A DNA stretch of 42,374 nt, from contig JANQOW010000014.1 in assembly GCA_028285595.1 (NCBI GenBank), forward strand, positions 1 through 42,374. Reading direction: 5' to 3'. Positions 34,055 to 42,374 of the stretch are shown here, in pieces. The notes under the pieces were generated by a model. The model made no database searches. It saw nothing but the letters and a program-made list of their open reading frames with translations, and had not been told where the DNA came from. A program made the position numbers and the translations under genes. Source of the DNA: Hyphomicrobiales bacterium (GTDB lineage: Bacteria > Pseudomonadota > Alphaproteobacteria > Rhizobiales > CAJQND01). Every line of letters begins with the position of its first letter. Positions within the stretch are counted from its first letter, which is position 1.

Positions 34055-35302
34055 TCATGCAAACCGCTTAGGATCAAACGGAGCCACATCGAAGTTCGGC
34101 GCCCGCCCTTCGGCCATGTCGGCAATGATCCGCCCGGTGATGCCGGCAAGGGTAAGGCCGATGTGCTGATGGCCGAAGGCAAACAGGGTGTTGGGCGCAT
34201 GCGGCGAGGGCCCAATGGCGGGCAGTGCGTCCGGAAAGGTGGGCCGAAAGCCGAGCCAATCCTCGTTGGGCGGGCCCAAATCGCCAAACATCTCATGGGA
34301 CTTGCGCGTCAGGTAAGCGATGCGGCCGGGCGATTTCGGCTTGTCGAGCCCGGCAAGCTCGACAGTTCCCGCCACCCGGAGCCCGGCGTTCATGGGAATG
34401 GCGTAGAACCCGGCATCGGCCCAGCCCACCGGCCGGGAGATCAAATCGCCATGAGCCTTGTAGAGCACGTGGTGGCCGCGTTCGGTGTCCAATGGCGTGT
34501 GCTCCGCACCGGAGCCCCTGATGCTTCGCGAATGCGCCCCGGCGGCCACCACCAGCTTTCCGGCGCGTACCGTCGTGCCGTCAGAGAGAGTTGCGCTCAC
34601 CCCGTCCGCATCGCCCTGGCTCTGGCTTACACCCAACTGCAGCCAAGCCCCGCCATCGGCCACAAAGCGGGCGTGCATGCGCTGAACCAGAGCTTCAGGG
34701 TTCCGCACGTGGCGCGCGCCGCGATAGAGAAGGCCCTTGTGGATCGGCATCTTCAGGGCCGGCTCCAAAGCGCTGATCTCTTCAGCATCCAGCAGATCAA
34801 ACACCACCCCATTGCGCCGCCGCGCTTCATTTGAGGCTTTGGCGTCCTCATAGCCCTTCTGGGTGGACCACACATACAGGCAATCGTTGGAGACCATGAG
34901 ATCCTGCGCTCCGGCCGCTTCAATCAAAGGATCGAGACCGGCATCGGCATGGCTCAACAGGTTGCCCAGATGATCGGTAATCTCTGAGACCCGCTGCGCA
35001 CTGCAGTGGCGCAGGAACGAAATCATCCAGGGCATGTTCTTCAAGGCATAGGCCCAATCAAAGCCCAGGGGGCTCTCCTTGGAGAACAGATAGAAGGGCA
35101 GACCGGAGACGATGGAGGGGCTGTTCACCGGCACGCACGCGTACGTGGCGATGGTGCCCGCATTGCCGTAAGAGGCGCCCGAACCTGGCGGATTGGCGTC
35201 GGCCAGAGCCACCTTCGCTCCACGCATCTGGGCCCAAAGGGCGCACGAGACGCCCACAATGCCGGCACCCGCAACGAGGATGTCATAGTCACACTCTGGC
35301 AT
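34055..35302 (-). CDS. DadA-like FAD-dependent amino-acid oxidase/dehydrogenase
   Basis: A 415-residue flavoprotein of the DAO superfamily. The dinucleotide-binding site is DILVAGAGIVGVSCALWA near the N-terminus, followed by SGASYGNAGTIA, and the C-terminus has the PDALPAIGPSPHAPNTLFAFGH segment seen in DadA-type D-amino acid dehydrogenases. It would oxidise an amine to an imine, passing electrons to oxygen or the quinone pool. ATG 35302 is preferred over an in-frame start at 35398 that would cut into the divergent VOC gene. A RidA gene 2 kb away could clear the imine product. The substrate (D-amino acid, sarcosine-like or opine-like) is not clear. Confidence 0.88.
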   Translation of the reverse strand: MPECDYDILVAGAGIVGVSCALWAQMRGAKVALADANPPGSGASYGNAGTIATYACVPVNSPSIVSGLPFYLFSKESPLGFDWAYALKNMPWMISFLRHCSAQRVSEITDHLGNLLSHADAGLDPLIEAAGAQDLMVSNDCLYVWSTQKGYEDAKASNEARRRNGVVFDLLDAEEISALEPALKMPIHKGLLYRGARHVRNPEALVQRMHARFVADGGAWLQLGVSQSQGDADGVSATLSDGTTVRAGKLVVAAGAHSRSIRGSGAEHTPLDTERGHHVLYKAHGDLISRPVGWADAGFYAIPMNAGLRVAGTVELAGLDKPKSPGRIAYLTRKSHEMFGDLGPPNEDWLGFRPTFPDALPAIGPSPHAPNTLFAFGHQHIGLTLAGITGRIIADMAEGRAPNFDVAPFDPKRFA

Positions 35303-35363
35303 GGTTGTAGAGCCCCAATTGCTATAGTCTTGCCTCTTCCTACCCCATGCACGAGCCCCGGTC

Positions 35364-36119
35364 ATGCGCCTTTCCAGACTCTGTTTCAATGTGTGCAATG
35401 CTGCACAACAAGCAGACTTCTATACCTCGCTTCTGGGCATGGAGCAGCTCGGCGAAGACGCCGGCCCGGCCTTTGGCTATCACCAAGATCAAGCCCTGCT
35501 GGAGTTCCGTGAAAGCCCGCGCAAAGCCTATGCCCCGGCCGGGGACGACCTCTATTGGAAAATCGGGATCACGCTGCAAAACCTTGATTACGCTGTGGAA
35601 TATCTTACCAGCCAAGGCTGGCCCGTGAGCGCGCCCCGCCAGTTTCGCGACATTGGCTACATGTGCCACCTGACGGATCCGGAGGGTTTGCACATCGAGC
35701 TCCTTCAGCAGGGCTTTGAGGGCAACCACGGAGCCATCCCAAACGCAGGCCACCCCATCGGCGCACAAGCCATCCTTGCGCATCTCACCTTAAGGGTCGC
35801 CAACTTGGACGCGGCCAAAGACGCTTTTGGCGGCGCTATGGGGATGCGTCTGATGTCGGTGCAACCTGTGCCGGAGCGTGATTTCAGCCTCTATTTCTAC
35901 AGTTGGAGCGATGCGCCGTTGCCTGAGCCTGATCTTGAAGCGGTGGGCAATCGGGAATGGCTCTGGGCCCGGCCGTTCACGCTTCTGGAACTGCAGCATT
36001 TGGAGGCCGCATCCGCCGTGCGCGCGCCCCGGCCGGACGAGGCGGGGTTTGCCGGATTTGCTTACGGCGGTGATGAGCTCACCTATTTGTCAGCAGACCG
36101 GCTCTCCCATATCCTTTAA
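35364..36119 (+). CDS. VOC-family (glyoxalase/dioxygenase-fold) protein
   Basis: A 251-residue protein made of two VOC modules. The first begins RLCFNVCNAAQQADFYTSLLGM and ends near CHLTDPEGLHIELLQ; the second begins LTLRVANLDAAKDAFGGAMGMRL. The ends of the modules carry the His and Glu that usually bind the metal in this fold. Families with it include glyoxalase I, ring-cleaving dioxygenases and fosfomycin-type resistance proteins, and I cannot choose among them. It is divergent from the DadA-like gene with 61 bases between starts. The HAD gene follows 44 bases downstream in the same direction, so these two may form an operon. Confidence 0.82.
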   Translation: MRLSRLCFNVCNAAQQADFYTSLLGMEQLGEDAGPAFGYHQDQALLEFRESPRKAYAPAGDDLYWKIGITLQNLDYAVEYLTSQGWPVSAPRQFRDIGYMCHLTDPEGLHIELLQQGFEGNHGAIPNAGHPIGAQAILAHLTLRVANLDAAKDAFGGAMGMRLMSVQPVPERDFSLYFYSWSDAPLPEPDLEAVGNREWLWARPFTLLELQHLEAASAVRAPRPDEAGFAGFAYGGDELTYLSADRLSHIL

Positions 36120-36163
36120 GCGATGATCACCATCTTCACTCCAGCAAGAAGGCACAAAAACGC

Positions 36164-36880
36164 ATGAGCCTCGGCGATATCAAAGCCCTGACCTTCGATA
36201 CGGGCGGCACCATCTTGGACTGGCACACCGGGTTCAGAACCGCTCTGGCGGCAGCCGGTGCGCGCCACGGTATTGAGAAGGACTGGGCGAGCCTTGCCAA
36301 TGAGCTGCGCCGCCGCTCGCTCAAGGCGATGCTCAATCTGGGCGAACATGAGCCTCCGGCGTACAATTTCGATGACGCGCACCGCTTCACGCTTGAAGAG
36401 CTGGTCAAAGAGAGCGGTCTTGAAGCTTTCACTGAAGAGGATATGCACGCCATTGCGTATGAAGCGGTGCACCGGTTCCGGTGCTGGCCCGATTTCCCCG
36501 ATGTGCTGCCCCGCCTGCGCGCTAAGTACGCGACGTGCTCATTCACCATCCTGAGCTACCGCATCATCATCGATACGGCCAAGCACAACGGCCTCTCCTG
36601 GGATGCGGTGTTCTCGTGTGAGGGCATCGGCAAGTACAAGTTGCTGCCGGAATCCTATCAAACGGTGGCGCACCGTCTGCAGCTTGATGTGAGCCAGTGC
36701 TTGATGGTTGCCTGCCACAATTTCGATTTGGATGCGGCCCGCGCAGTCGGGTTCAAGACAGCCCTCGTGCGCCGGCCCGCAGAATGGGGCCACGAGACGC
36801 CGCCGGATTCAGAACCGAACCCGGCGAACGATATCATCGTGGACAGCTTCCCCGAGCTGGCTGAGGCGCTGGGGGCTTAG
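36164..36880 (+). CDS. HAD-superfamily hydrolase, haloacid dehalogenase-like
   Basis: A 238-residue HAD enzyme with nucleophile Asp12 in FDTGGTILDW. The position two after it is Gly rather than Asp, as in 2-haloacid dehalogenases, where the second Asp of the phosphatase motif is absent. The Ser motif is in TILSYRI, the Lys motif in EGIGKYKLLPESY, and the acidic loop in VACHNFDLDAARAVGFKTA. Thus a C-halogen substrate is more likely than a phosphate, although this is family reasoning. AAGAAGG precedes the ATG by 11 bases. The second palindromic repeat array starts right after the stop. Confidence 0.85.
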   Translation: MSLGDIKALTFDTGGTILDWHTGFRTALAAAGARHGIEKDWASLANELRRRSLKAMLNLGEHEPPAYNFDDAHRFTLEELVKESGLEAFTEEDMHAIAYEAVHRFRCWPDFPDVLPRLRAKYATCSFTILSYRIIIDTAKHNGLSWDAVFSCEGIGKYKLLPESYQTVAHRLQLDVSQCLMVACHNFDLDAARAVGFKTALVRRPAEWGHETPPDSEPNPANDIIVDSFPELAEALGA

Positions 36881-36885
36881 ACGCG

Positions 36886-37436
36886 CCCTTGCGCACGCGA
36901 GGGCCCATAGCTCACGCCTTACCCTTGGCTGAGAAGGTCCCTGCTTTCGCAGGGACGCGGAAACTCAACACCCGTCATCCCGGAATTTTGCGCCAGCAAA
37001 ATATCCGGGACCCAGGAGCCGTAGAGCGCAGAGCCAACCGCCCTGGCTCCCCGCGTTCGCGGGGATGACGATGTGAGAGAGCGGGGATGACGAGTAGAAG
37101 GCGGAGCACCTTATTCTCCCGCTCCCCTGCAAAAGCAGAGGTTCATAGCTCACATCTCTCCCTTGGCTGAGCAGGTCCCTGCTTTCGCAGGGACGCGGAA
37201 ACTCAACACCCGTCATCCCGGAATTTTGCGCCAGCAAAATATCCGGGACCCAGGAGCCGCAGAGCCAACCGCCCTGGCTCCCCGCGTTCGCGGGGATGAC
37301 GATAGGAGAGAGCGGGGATGGCGAGGAGAAGGCGGAGCACCCCATTCTCCCGCTTCCCTGCAAAAGCAGAGGTTCATAGCTCACATCTTGCCCTTGGCTG
37401 AGAAGGTCCCTGCTTTCGCAGGGACGCAGGAAAAGG
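36886..37436. repeat. tandem array of composite palindromic repeats
   Basis: A unit of about 235 bases occurs twice, with a third partial copy; CCCTTGGCTGAG recurs at 36922, 37160 and 37391. Each full unit holds several hairpins: TCCCTGC-TTTC-GCAGGGA, a 31-base element with CCCGGA...TCCGGG arms and an ATTTTGC/GCAAAAT core (36979-37009 and 37217-37247), and CCCCGCG-TT-CGCGGGG. Short frames across it give VIPANAG-like peptides, the usual false translation of such REP-type elements. Confidence 0.92.
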
Positions 37437-37443
37437 GGCAGCC

Positions 37444-37797
37444 CTAATCCAGCGCAGCGATCACGCCGATCTCAACAGTGAACTGCGGAGCGGCCAGCTT
37501 GCTTTCCACGCACGCGCGCGCCGGCGTGTTGCCCGGCGACACCCAGGCATCCCAAACCGCATTCATCTCCGCAAAATCACCAATATCGGCAAGCCAAATC
37601 GTCGCCGACAACAGCTTCGTCTTGTCCGTGCCGGCTTCACCCAACAGCCGGTCGATGGCGGCCAGAATGTCTTTGGTCTGGTCGGTCACGCTGCCGCCGG
37701 GGGCGTTCTGGGCCACCTGGCCTGCGGTGTAGACGGTGTTGCCGTGCACAACGCACTGGCTCATGCGGTCTCCGACGTCGATCCGTTTGATGCTCAT
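37444..37797 (-). CDS. RidA-family enamine/imine deaminase
   Basis: A 117-residue protein with the chorismate-mutase-like RidA fold. Arg94 in PARACVESK is the conserved catalytic Arg, and the C-terminus ends FTVEIGVIAALD as in the family. RidA proteins hydrolyse reactive enamines and imines such as 2-aminoacrylate to keto acids and ammonia. The DadA-like oxidase nearby would make imines, so the pair makes sense together. AGGAAG lies before ATG 37797. Its 3' end abuts the palindromic repeat array. Confidence 0.93.
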   Translation of the reverse strand: MSIKRIDVGDRMSQCVVHGNTVYTAGQVAQNAPGGSVTDQTKDILAAIDRLLGEAGTDKTKLLSATIWLADIGDFAEMNAVWDAWVSPGNTPARACVESKLAAPQFTVEIGVIAALD

Positions 37798-37879
37798 CTG
37801 AAATCTTCCTGTTTTCTGTTGGTTGAAGTTGCGCCGAAACTAGCGGCTGGGCCCTGCACCTGCAATGCCCGGGGGCCGG

Positions 37880-38638
37880 CTAGCCCCGCCCGATAAACGG
37901 CATCTTGGTGGCCATGATGGTCATGAACTGGACGTTGGTGGAGAGCGGCAGATTGGCCATGTTCAGAACCGCTTCGCCCACCTCGTCAGCGCTCATGCGC
38001 GGCTCAGCGGCGATGGATCCGTCGGCCTGGGGCACGCCTTCCACCATGCGCTCGGTCATGGGCGTTGCCGCATTGCCGATATCGATCTGTCCGCAGGCAA
38101 TGTCAAAGGGCCGCCCATCCAGCGAGATGGTGCGGGTGAGCCCGGTGATGGCATGCTTGGTGGCGGTGTAGGCGGCAGAACCCGGCCGGGGCACTTGCGA
38201 GGAAATCGAGCCATTGTTGATGATCCGCCCGCCTTGAGGGTCTTGCGCGCGCATCATCGCAAAGGCTTCGCGCGCACACAGGAACGAGCCGGTGAGGTTC
38301 ACATCCACCACCATCTGCCATTGCTCCGGCGTCATCTCATCAATGGTCAGCGGCGGCGTTCCCGCGCCGGCATTGTTGAAGAGCACATCGATCCGGCCGA
38401 ACTTGGCCTTCGTGGCCGCAAACAACTCCGCCACCGCGGCTGCATCGCCCACATCGCAGGTGTGGATCAGCACCTTGTCATCGCCCGCGCCCGCCAATGC
38501 GGCCGTCTCCTCCAGCGGCTCCTTGCGGCGACCGGTGAGGACCACGTTGTAGCCATCCTTCAGAAATGCGTCCGCCGTGGCCCGTCCAACCCCTGTGCCA
38601 GCGCCTGTGACCACTGCAACTTTGCCTTCGTTCGACAT
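37880..38638 (-). CDS. short-chain dehydrogenase/reductase
   Basis: A 252-residue classical SDR. The nucleotide motif TGAGTGVG is at residues 11-18, NNAGAG follows in the middle, and the catalytic Tyr157 and Lys161 are in YTATK with the preceding Ser in NNGSISS. Residues GRRKEP after the second strand favour NADP(H). The substrate is unknown. It lies between the RidA gene (82 bases after its own stop) and the EamA transporter gene (30 bases before its start), all on the minus strand, which suggests one operon. Confidence 0.93.
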   Translation of the reverse strand: MSNEGKVAVVTGAGTGVGRATADAFLKDGYNVVLTGRRKEPLEETAALAGAGDDKVLIHTCDVGDAAAVAELFAATKAKFGRIDVLFNNAGAGTPPLTIDEMTPEQWQMVVDVNLTGSFLCAREAFAMMRAQDPQGGRIINNGSISSQVPRPGSAAYTATKHAITGLTRTISLDGRPFDIACGQIDIGNAATPMTERMVEGVPQADGSIAAEPRMSADEVGEAVLNMANLPLSTNVQFMTIMATKMPFIGRG

Positions 38639-38668
38639 GAACCTGTCTCTTTCCCTTTTTGTGGTGAG

Positions 38669-39625
38669 TTATACTGGGCTGGGGCGCCCGCGCTTTAATA
38701 GGCCGCTTTTGCCCTTCATCTCAAGCAGAGCCCGTGTTGCAACGGCAAGAATAACCAAGGTTCCGCCCGCCAAGGCCCATTGGGTCGGTGTTTCGTGCAC
38801 AACAAGCCATACCCAAAACGGGCTTATGGCGAATTCCAGCAACATAAACAATGTGAGCTCGCCGGCCACCAAATGGCGTGATGCGACGATGAACATGCAG
38901 TTGCCGATGCCCGATAAAACGCCGCCCCAAAGAATGCACAGTCCAATGTCCCACCAGGAGATGTTCAGGTCGTCATACCTGAGGGCGGCGGAGATGATCA
39001 CGATGAAGATTGCTGAGAGGATCAATGCGGGCACCATATCCACATGCCGATTGCGCCGCACGATCACGGCAAATGCCGAAAAGCCGAGCGCGGTCACCAA
39101 CGCCATCACGTTGCCGAAGACCGACCCAAGCCCGATGCCGTCCACCACCATCAGGGCAACGCCAAGGGCGGCTGCACACATGGTGATCACGGTCAGCAGG
39201 CTCAGATGTTCGCGCAGGAACGCCCAGGCGAGCGCGGCGGTAAGGAACGGAATTGCGGCCAACGTAAACATGGTGTTGGCCACCGTTGTGTGCGCCAGCG
39301 CCTGCATGAAGGCGATGCCTGCCACCGTGAGGCAAAGGCTGGCCAGCACGCCGCCCCACCCAACTTTGCGAAAGTCCTGCACCGATTGTCCGCGGTGATT
39401 ATAAAGGAACACCAGGCTGAACGTGAAGAACACCGACAATGAGCGGTAGAAGTTGATTTGGTTGGGGTCTGCGTCTTCAAACAGGCGCGAAAGCAACCCG
39501 CCGAAGCTGATCAGCACCGAGCTCACAATCATCAGCATCATGGCAAATCCGCGCCGGGCCGGCGCTTCCCGAGGTGCCGGCGGCGGAATGCGCATGCCGG
39601 CGGCATAGACCACGGATTGGACCAT
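38669..39625 (-). CDS. EamA/DMT-family transporter
   Basis: A 318-residue membrane protein with about ten hydrophobic segments arranged as two EamA repeats. DMT carriers of this type export amino acids or other small metabolites. The first part ends MVVDGIGLGSVFGNVMAL and the second begins near VDMVPALILSAIFIV. The start may instead be ATG 39595 (MRIPPP), which removes ten residues. The gene lies 30 bases upstream of the SDR gene and probably heads the EamA-SDR-RidA operon. The substrate cannot be predicted. Confidence 0.88.
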   Translation of the reverse strand: MVQSVVYAAGMRIPPPAPREAPARRGFAMMLMIVSSVLISFGGLLSRLFEDADPNQINFYRSLSVFFTFSLVFLYNHRGQSVQDFRKVGWGGVLASLCLTVAGIAFMQALAHTTVANTMFTLAAIPFLTAALAWAFLREHLSLLTVITMCAAALGVALMVVDGIGLGSVFGNVMALVTALGFSAFAVIVRRNRHVDMVPALILSAIFIVIISAALRYDDLNISWWDIGLCILWGGVLSGIGNCMFIVASRHLVAGELTLFMLLEFAISPFWVWLVVHETPTQWALAGGTLVILAVATRALLEMKGKSGLLKRGRPSPV

Positions 39626-39711
39626 TGGGTGAGTGTGCCCTTAGAAGACAAGCGAGTAGAGGCGAGCTTATCGCCGCGCAACCTCAGCGGGCAAGCGCTT
39701 TGTCTAGGCCG

Positions 39712-40080
39712 CCCGCCCGCGGCTCCTGGGTCCCGGATATTTTGCTGGCGCAAAATTCCGGGATGACGGGTTGGGGGCCGCTCTCTCCGTTCGTCATCCC
39801 CGCTCTCTCCCTTCGTCATCCCCGCACTCTCTTCCGTCATCCCCGCGAACGCGGGGACCCAGAGCGGTTGGCGCTGAGCTATGCAGCCTCTGGGTCCCGG
39901 ATATTTTGCTGGTGCAAAATTCCGGGATGACGGGGTGGGGGCCGCTCTCTCCGTTCGTCATCCCCACTCTCTCCCTTCGTCATCCCCGCGAACGCGGGGA
40001 CCCAGAGCGGTTGGCGCTGAGATGTGCGGCTCCTGGGTCCCGGATATTTTGCTCACGCAAAATTCCGGGATGACGGGGAG
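39712..40080. repeat. cluster of three palindromic repeat units, opposite orientation
   Basis: Three copies of the 31-base hairpin element (39732-39762, 39896-39926, 40039-40069) have identical stems but different loops: TGGC, TGGT and TCAC. Between them lie GTCATCCCCGC...GCGGGGAC hairpins and the phrase CAGAGCGGTTGGCGCTGAG, which occurs twice. Orientation is inverted relative to the 36.9-kb array. The gap lies between the divergent EamA gene and the flavin oxidoreductase gene. Confidence 0.9.
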
Positions 40081-40122
40081 GGGAAAGATGACGCCGCTTC
40101 AGATAACCGCTAGGCTCGCCTC

Positions 40123-42129
40123 ATGTCACAGAGCCTTCCAAACCTCTTCAGCCCCATCACTCTCGGCCCCGTCACGCTCCGCAACCGGATCTTGTCCACC
40201 GGCCACATGACCGGGATGATTTCCGCCGGCGTGCCGACACCGGCTTTCAGCGCCTACCATGCCGCCCGCGCCGTTGGCGGATCGGGCCTCATCATAACCG
40301 AATCGGCCGCTGTCCACCCCACGTCCAACGCCTACAACATCCAGCTCACCAATCCGGCCGTTGTCGATGCCCTGGGCGAGGCCGCGGAGGCGGTGAAGCG
40401 CGAGGGGTGCGCCATCTTTGGCCAGTTGGGGCATGGCGGGCGCGAAACCCATTCAGGAACCGACGGCTCGCGTCCGGCGGCCTTCGGCCCGTCCGCCATT
40501 GCCACGGAGCGCTTCCATGTGATGCCGCGGGCCATGTCAAAGTCCATGATCGCCGACATTGCAGGCGCCTTTGGCGAGGCGGCCAAGGCTTATGAGGCTG
40601 CGGGCTATCAGGGCCTGGAGATCATGGCGAGCCATGGTCTGCTCATGGCCCAGTTTATGAACCCGGAAGCCAACCTGCGCACCGATGAATATGGCGGCTC
40701 GCGCGAGAACCGCCTGCGCTTCGTGCGCGAGGTGATCGCTGCGATCCGCGAGCGCGTCGGTCGGCGCCTGGCGCTCGGGATCCGCATCTCTGCCGATGAG
40801 CTCAATGCGCGGGGGTTGGAGACGCCGGAGGTCCTCCACATCTGCAAAGAGCTGGACGGGGACGGAACCCTCGACTTCTTCGATATCTGCGGCGGCTCCA
40901 TGTCCGGGCTCGGCGGTTCGGTTCATGTGGTGCCTCCCATGAACTATGAGGCGGGCTACCTCGCGCCCGCGTCCGGGGAGATCCGCAAGGCCGTTTCAGC
41001 AGCGGTGTTTGTTGCCGGGCGCATCAACGACGTGCGCAGCGCTGAAGCCATTGTGGCAGGCGGCCTGGCGGACGTGTGCGGCATGACACGGGCGCAGATC
41101 TGTGATCCTCAGATGGCGATCAAAGCTGCTGAAGACCGGCTCGACGACATCCGCGCCTGCATCGGATGTAACCAGGCGTGTATCGGTCATATGCAAGCGG
41201 GCTTTCCCATTTCCTGCATCCAGCATCCTGAAACCGGCCGCGAGGCGCGCTTTGGTGTGCGCCGGATGAGCAAGGCGCCCATGAAGGTGCTGGTGGCGGG
41301 CGGCGGCCCGGCGGGCATGAAGGCGGCCGTGGTGGCTGCAGAACGCGGCCACCAGGTGGCCTTGTGCGAGGCGGCGGGCGAACTGGGCGGCCAGGTGAAG
41401 CTGGCGCGCCAACTGCCCGGGCGCGATGAGTTCGGCGGCCTGGTGACCAATCTGGCGGCAGAGATGGAGCGCGCGGGCGTTGAGGTGCGGCTCAACACCA
41501 AGGTCACCCGCGATCTGGTGGAGGCCGAAGCGCCGGATGCGGTGATCCTTGCCACCGGTTCTGTGCCGCATACGCCGGACCATCTCATCTTGGACGGCGG
41601 TCATGTGGTGCATGCGGCGAAGGTTCTGGAGGGCGCCAATGTGGGGACCCGGGTGGTGATCGCTGACTGGCGCTGCGACTGGGTCGGGCTGGGCCTGGCC
41701 GAACGGCTTGCGCGCGATGGCTGCTATGTGCGCCTGGCGGTAAACGGATACATGCCGGGCCACTCGATCCAGCAGTACACGCGCGACCGCTGGATCGGCG
41801 AGCTGCATAAGCTGGGGGTTGAGATCACGCCGTTCGCCCGCCTGGTGGGCGGCGATGACGAGGCGGCTTATTTTGAGCACACCACCAGCGGTGAGCCGAT
41901 CGTGTTTGAGGAGGTCGACACGCTGGTGACGGCCACCGGGGCGGAGACGGATCTGGAGCTTGAGAGGGCGCTCGCCGGCTGGCCGGGCGAGGTTTGGATG
42001 GTGGGAGATGCGGTGGCGCCGCGTACCTGCGAAGAGGCGGTTCTGGAGGGTCTGAAGGTGGGCTCTGCCCTTGGCGGCGGTGATCTGGCGCCGGCTGATG
42101 CGCCTCTGCGGCTGAGTGCGGCTGAGTGA
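40123..42129 (+). CDS. old-yellow-enzyme-type FMN/4Fe-4S/FAD oxidoreductase
   Basis: A 668-residue three-part enzyme. Residues 1-340 are an FMN TIM barrel opening SPITLGPVTLRNRILSTGHM. Residues 346-365 carry the cluster-binding Cys346, Cys349, Cys353 and Cys365. From about 385 a pyridine nucleotide/FAD domain starts at VLVAGGGPAGMKAA. This is the plan of 2,4-dienoyl-CoA reductase, trimethylamine and histamine dehydrogenases and N-methyl amino acid demethylases. The GHM in place of the common opening and the neighbouring amine-oxidising genes make a methylated amine or amino acid plausible, but an enoyl substrate is equally possible. It is transcribed alone. Confidence 0.92.
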   Translation: MSQSLPNLFSPITLGPVTLRNRILSTGHMTGMISAGVPTPAFSAYHAARAVGGSGLIITESAAVHPTSNAYNIQLTNPAVVDALGEAAEAVKREGCAIFGQLGHGGRETHSGTDGSRPAAFGPSAIATERFHVMPRAMSKSMIADIAGAFGEAAKAYEAAGYQGLEIMASHGLLMAQFMNPEANLRTDEYGGSRENRLRFVREVIAAIRERVGRRLALGIRISADELNARGLETPEVLHICKELDGDGTLDFFDICGGSMSGLGGSVHVVPPMNYEAGYLAPASGEIRKAVSAAVFVAGRINDVRSAEAIVAGGLADVCGMTRAQICDPQMAIKAAEDRLDDIRACIGCNQACIGHMQAGFPISCIQHPETGREARFGVRRMSKAPMKVLVAGGGPAGMKAAVVAAERGHQVALCEAAGELGGQVKLARQLPGRDEFGGLVTNLAAEMERAGVEVRLNTKVTRDLVEAEAPDAVILATGSVPHTPDHLILDGGHVVHAAKVLEGANVGTRVVIADWRCDWVGLGLAERLARDGCYVRLAVNGYMPGHSIQQYTRDRWIGELHKLGVEITPFARLVGGDDEAAYFEHTTSGEPIVFEEVDTLVTATGAETDLELERALAGWPGEVWMVGDAVAPRTCEEAVLEGLKVGSALGGGDLAPADAPLRLSAAE

Positions 42130-42189
42130 AAGGTTCGCTTGGCAGGAGTGGAGGACTTTGACGCGATCTTTGCGCTTCTGTCGGAGTTT

Positions 42190-42374
42190 GGCAGCTCCTG
42201 GGTCCCGGATATTTTGCTGGCGCAAAATTCCGGGATGACGGGTGTTGAGTTTCCGCGTCCCTGCGAAAGCAGGGACCTTCTCAGCCAAGGGCAAGATGTG
42301 AGCTATGGGCCCCTGCTTTCGCAGGGGAGCGGGAGAATAAGGTGCTCCGCCTTCACCATCGTCATCCCCGCGAA
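42190..42374. repeat. palindromic repeat at the right end, continuing outside the window
   Basis: The 31-base hairpin element is at 42204-42234, followed by hairpins with arms TCCCTGC/GCAGGGA and CCCCTGC/GCAGGGG and the linker AAGGGCAAGATGTGAGCTATGGG. It is the reverse complement of the 36.9-37.4 kb unit and runs off the end inside a GTCATCCCCGCGAA arm. Confidence 0.88.

Noticed and set aside
36965-37384. Minus-strand frame with VIPANAG and SWVPDILLAQNSGMTG peptides
   Set aside because: It lies wholly in the palindromic repeat array, repeats itself internally, and matches the usual false translation of REP-type elements. There is no ribosome binding site.
36886-37436. Repeat array as CRISPR
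   Set aside because: Units are about 235 bases, composed of several hairpins, with no short-repeat/spacer pattern and no cas genes.
39771-40210. Two plus-strand frames across the 39.7-40.1 kb repeats
   Set aside because: They are repeat translations that overlap the real flavoenzyme start and have no family resemblance.
40996-42294. 432-residue minus-strand frame opposite the flavoenzyme
   Set aside because: It is antisense to a well-defined enzyme and begins inside a palindromic repeat.

Overview
The window looks like chromosomal DNA from a GC-rich alphaproteobacterium, probably of the Hyphomicrobiales or a relative. The support is the guaB / RsmB-type methyltransferase / guaA neighbourhood, the ppx-gppA/rlmE pair, single-chain pyruvate carboxylase, a TfuA-family protein (the name comes from Rhizobium trifolitoxin) and several typical catabolic families. 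No genus can be named from the sequence alone. Gene density is high and I see no phage, plasmid or insertion-sequence backbone.

Left part (1-12.7 kb): the tail of an unrecognised gene, an epoxide-hydrolase-like alpha/beta hydrolase, then a minus-strand housekeeping block: guaA, an unusual protein with an EELQSDW motif, an RsmB-type rRNA m5C methyltransferase, guaB, rlmE and a Ppx/GppA phosphatase. A soluble histidine kinase and a HerA/DUF87 ATPase with a long Pro/Ala tail follow on the plus strand.

Centre (12.9-20.3 kb): the most interesting region. A divergent CRP-like regulator precedes a plus-strand cassette of YcaO, TfuA-like protein, thermolysin-like metalloprotease and a 214-residue protein ending in ten perfect VSGSR pentapeptides, closed by a strong terminator. 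I read this as a candidate ribosomally made, modified peptide (RiPP) system with a large leader and a multi-copy core. A class III cyclase-TPR protein is convergent on its far side, so a cAMP-type regulator and a cyclase-family protein flank the cassette.

Right part (20.5-42.4 kb): a GNAT acetyltransferase, tRNA-Gln(CTG), pyruvate carboxylase, a CPA1-type antiporter and a Tat-exported polyamine-type binding protein with no permease. An 0.8 kb intergenic region packed with inverted repeats follows. Next come two guanidino-group enzymes of the amidinotransferase/deiminase fold, an amidase, small catabolic enzymes (alpha/beta hydrolase, DadA-like oxidase, VOC protein, HAD hydrolase, RidA, SDR), a DMT exporter and a large FMN/FeS/FAD old-yellow-enzyme-type oxidoreductase. 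Together these suggest uptake and breakdown of a guanidino- or amino-acid-like compound, but the substrate is not determined. The gaps from 33 kb onward carry a family of composite palindromic repeats that I did not see in the first 33 kb.
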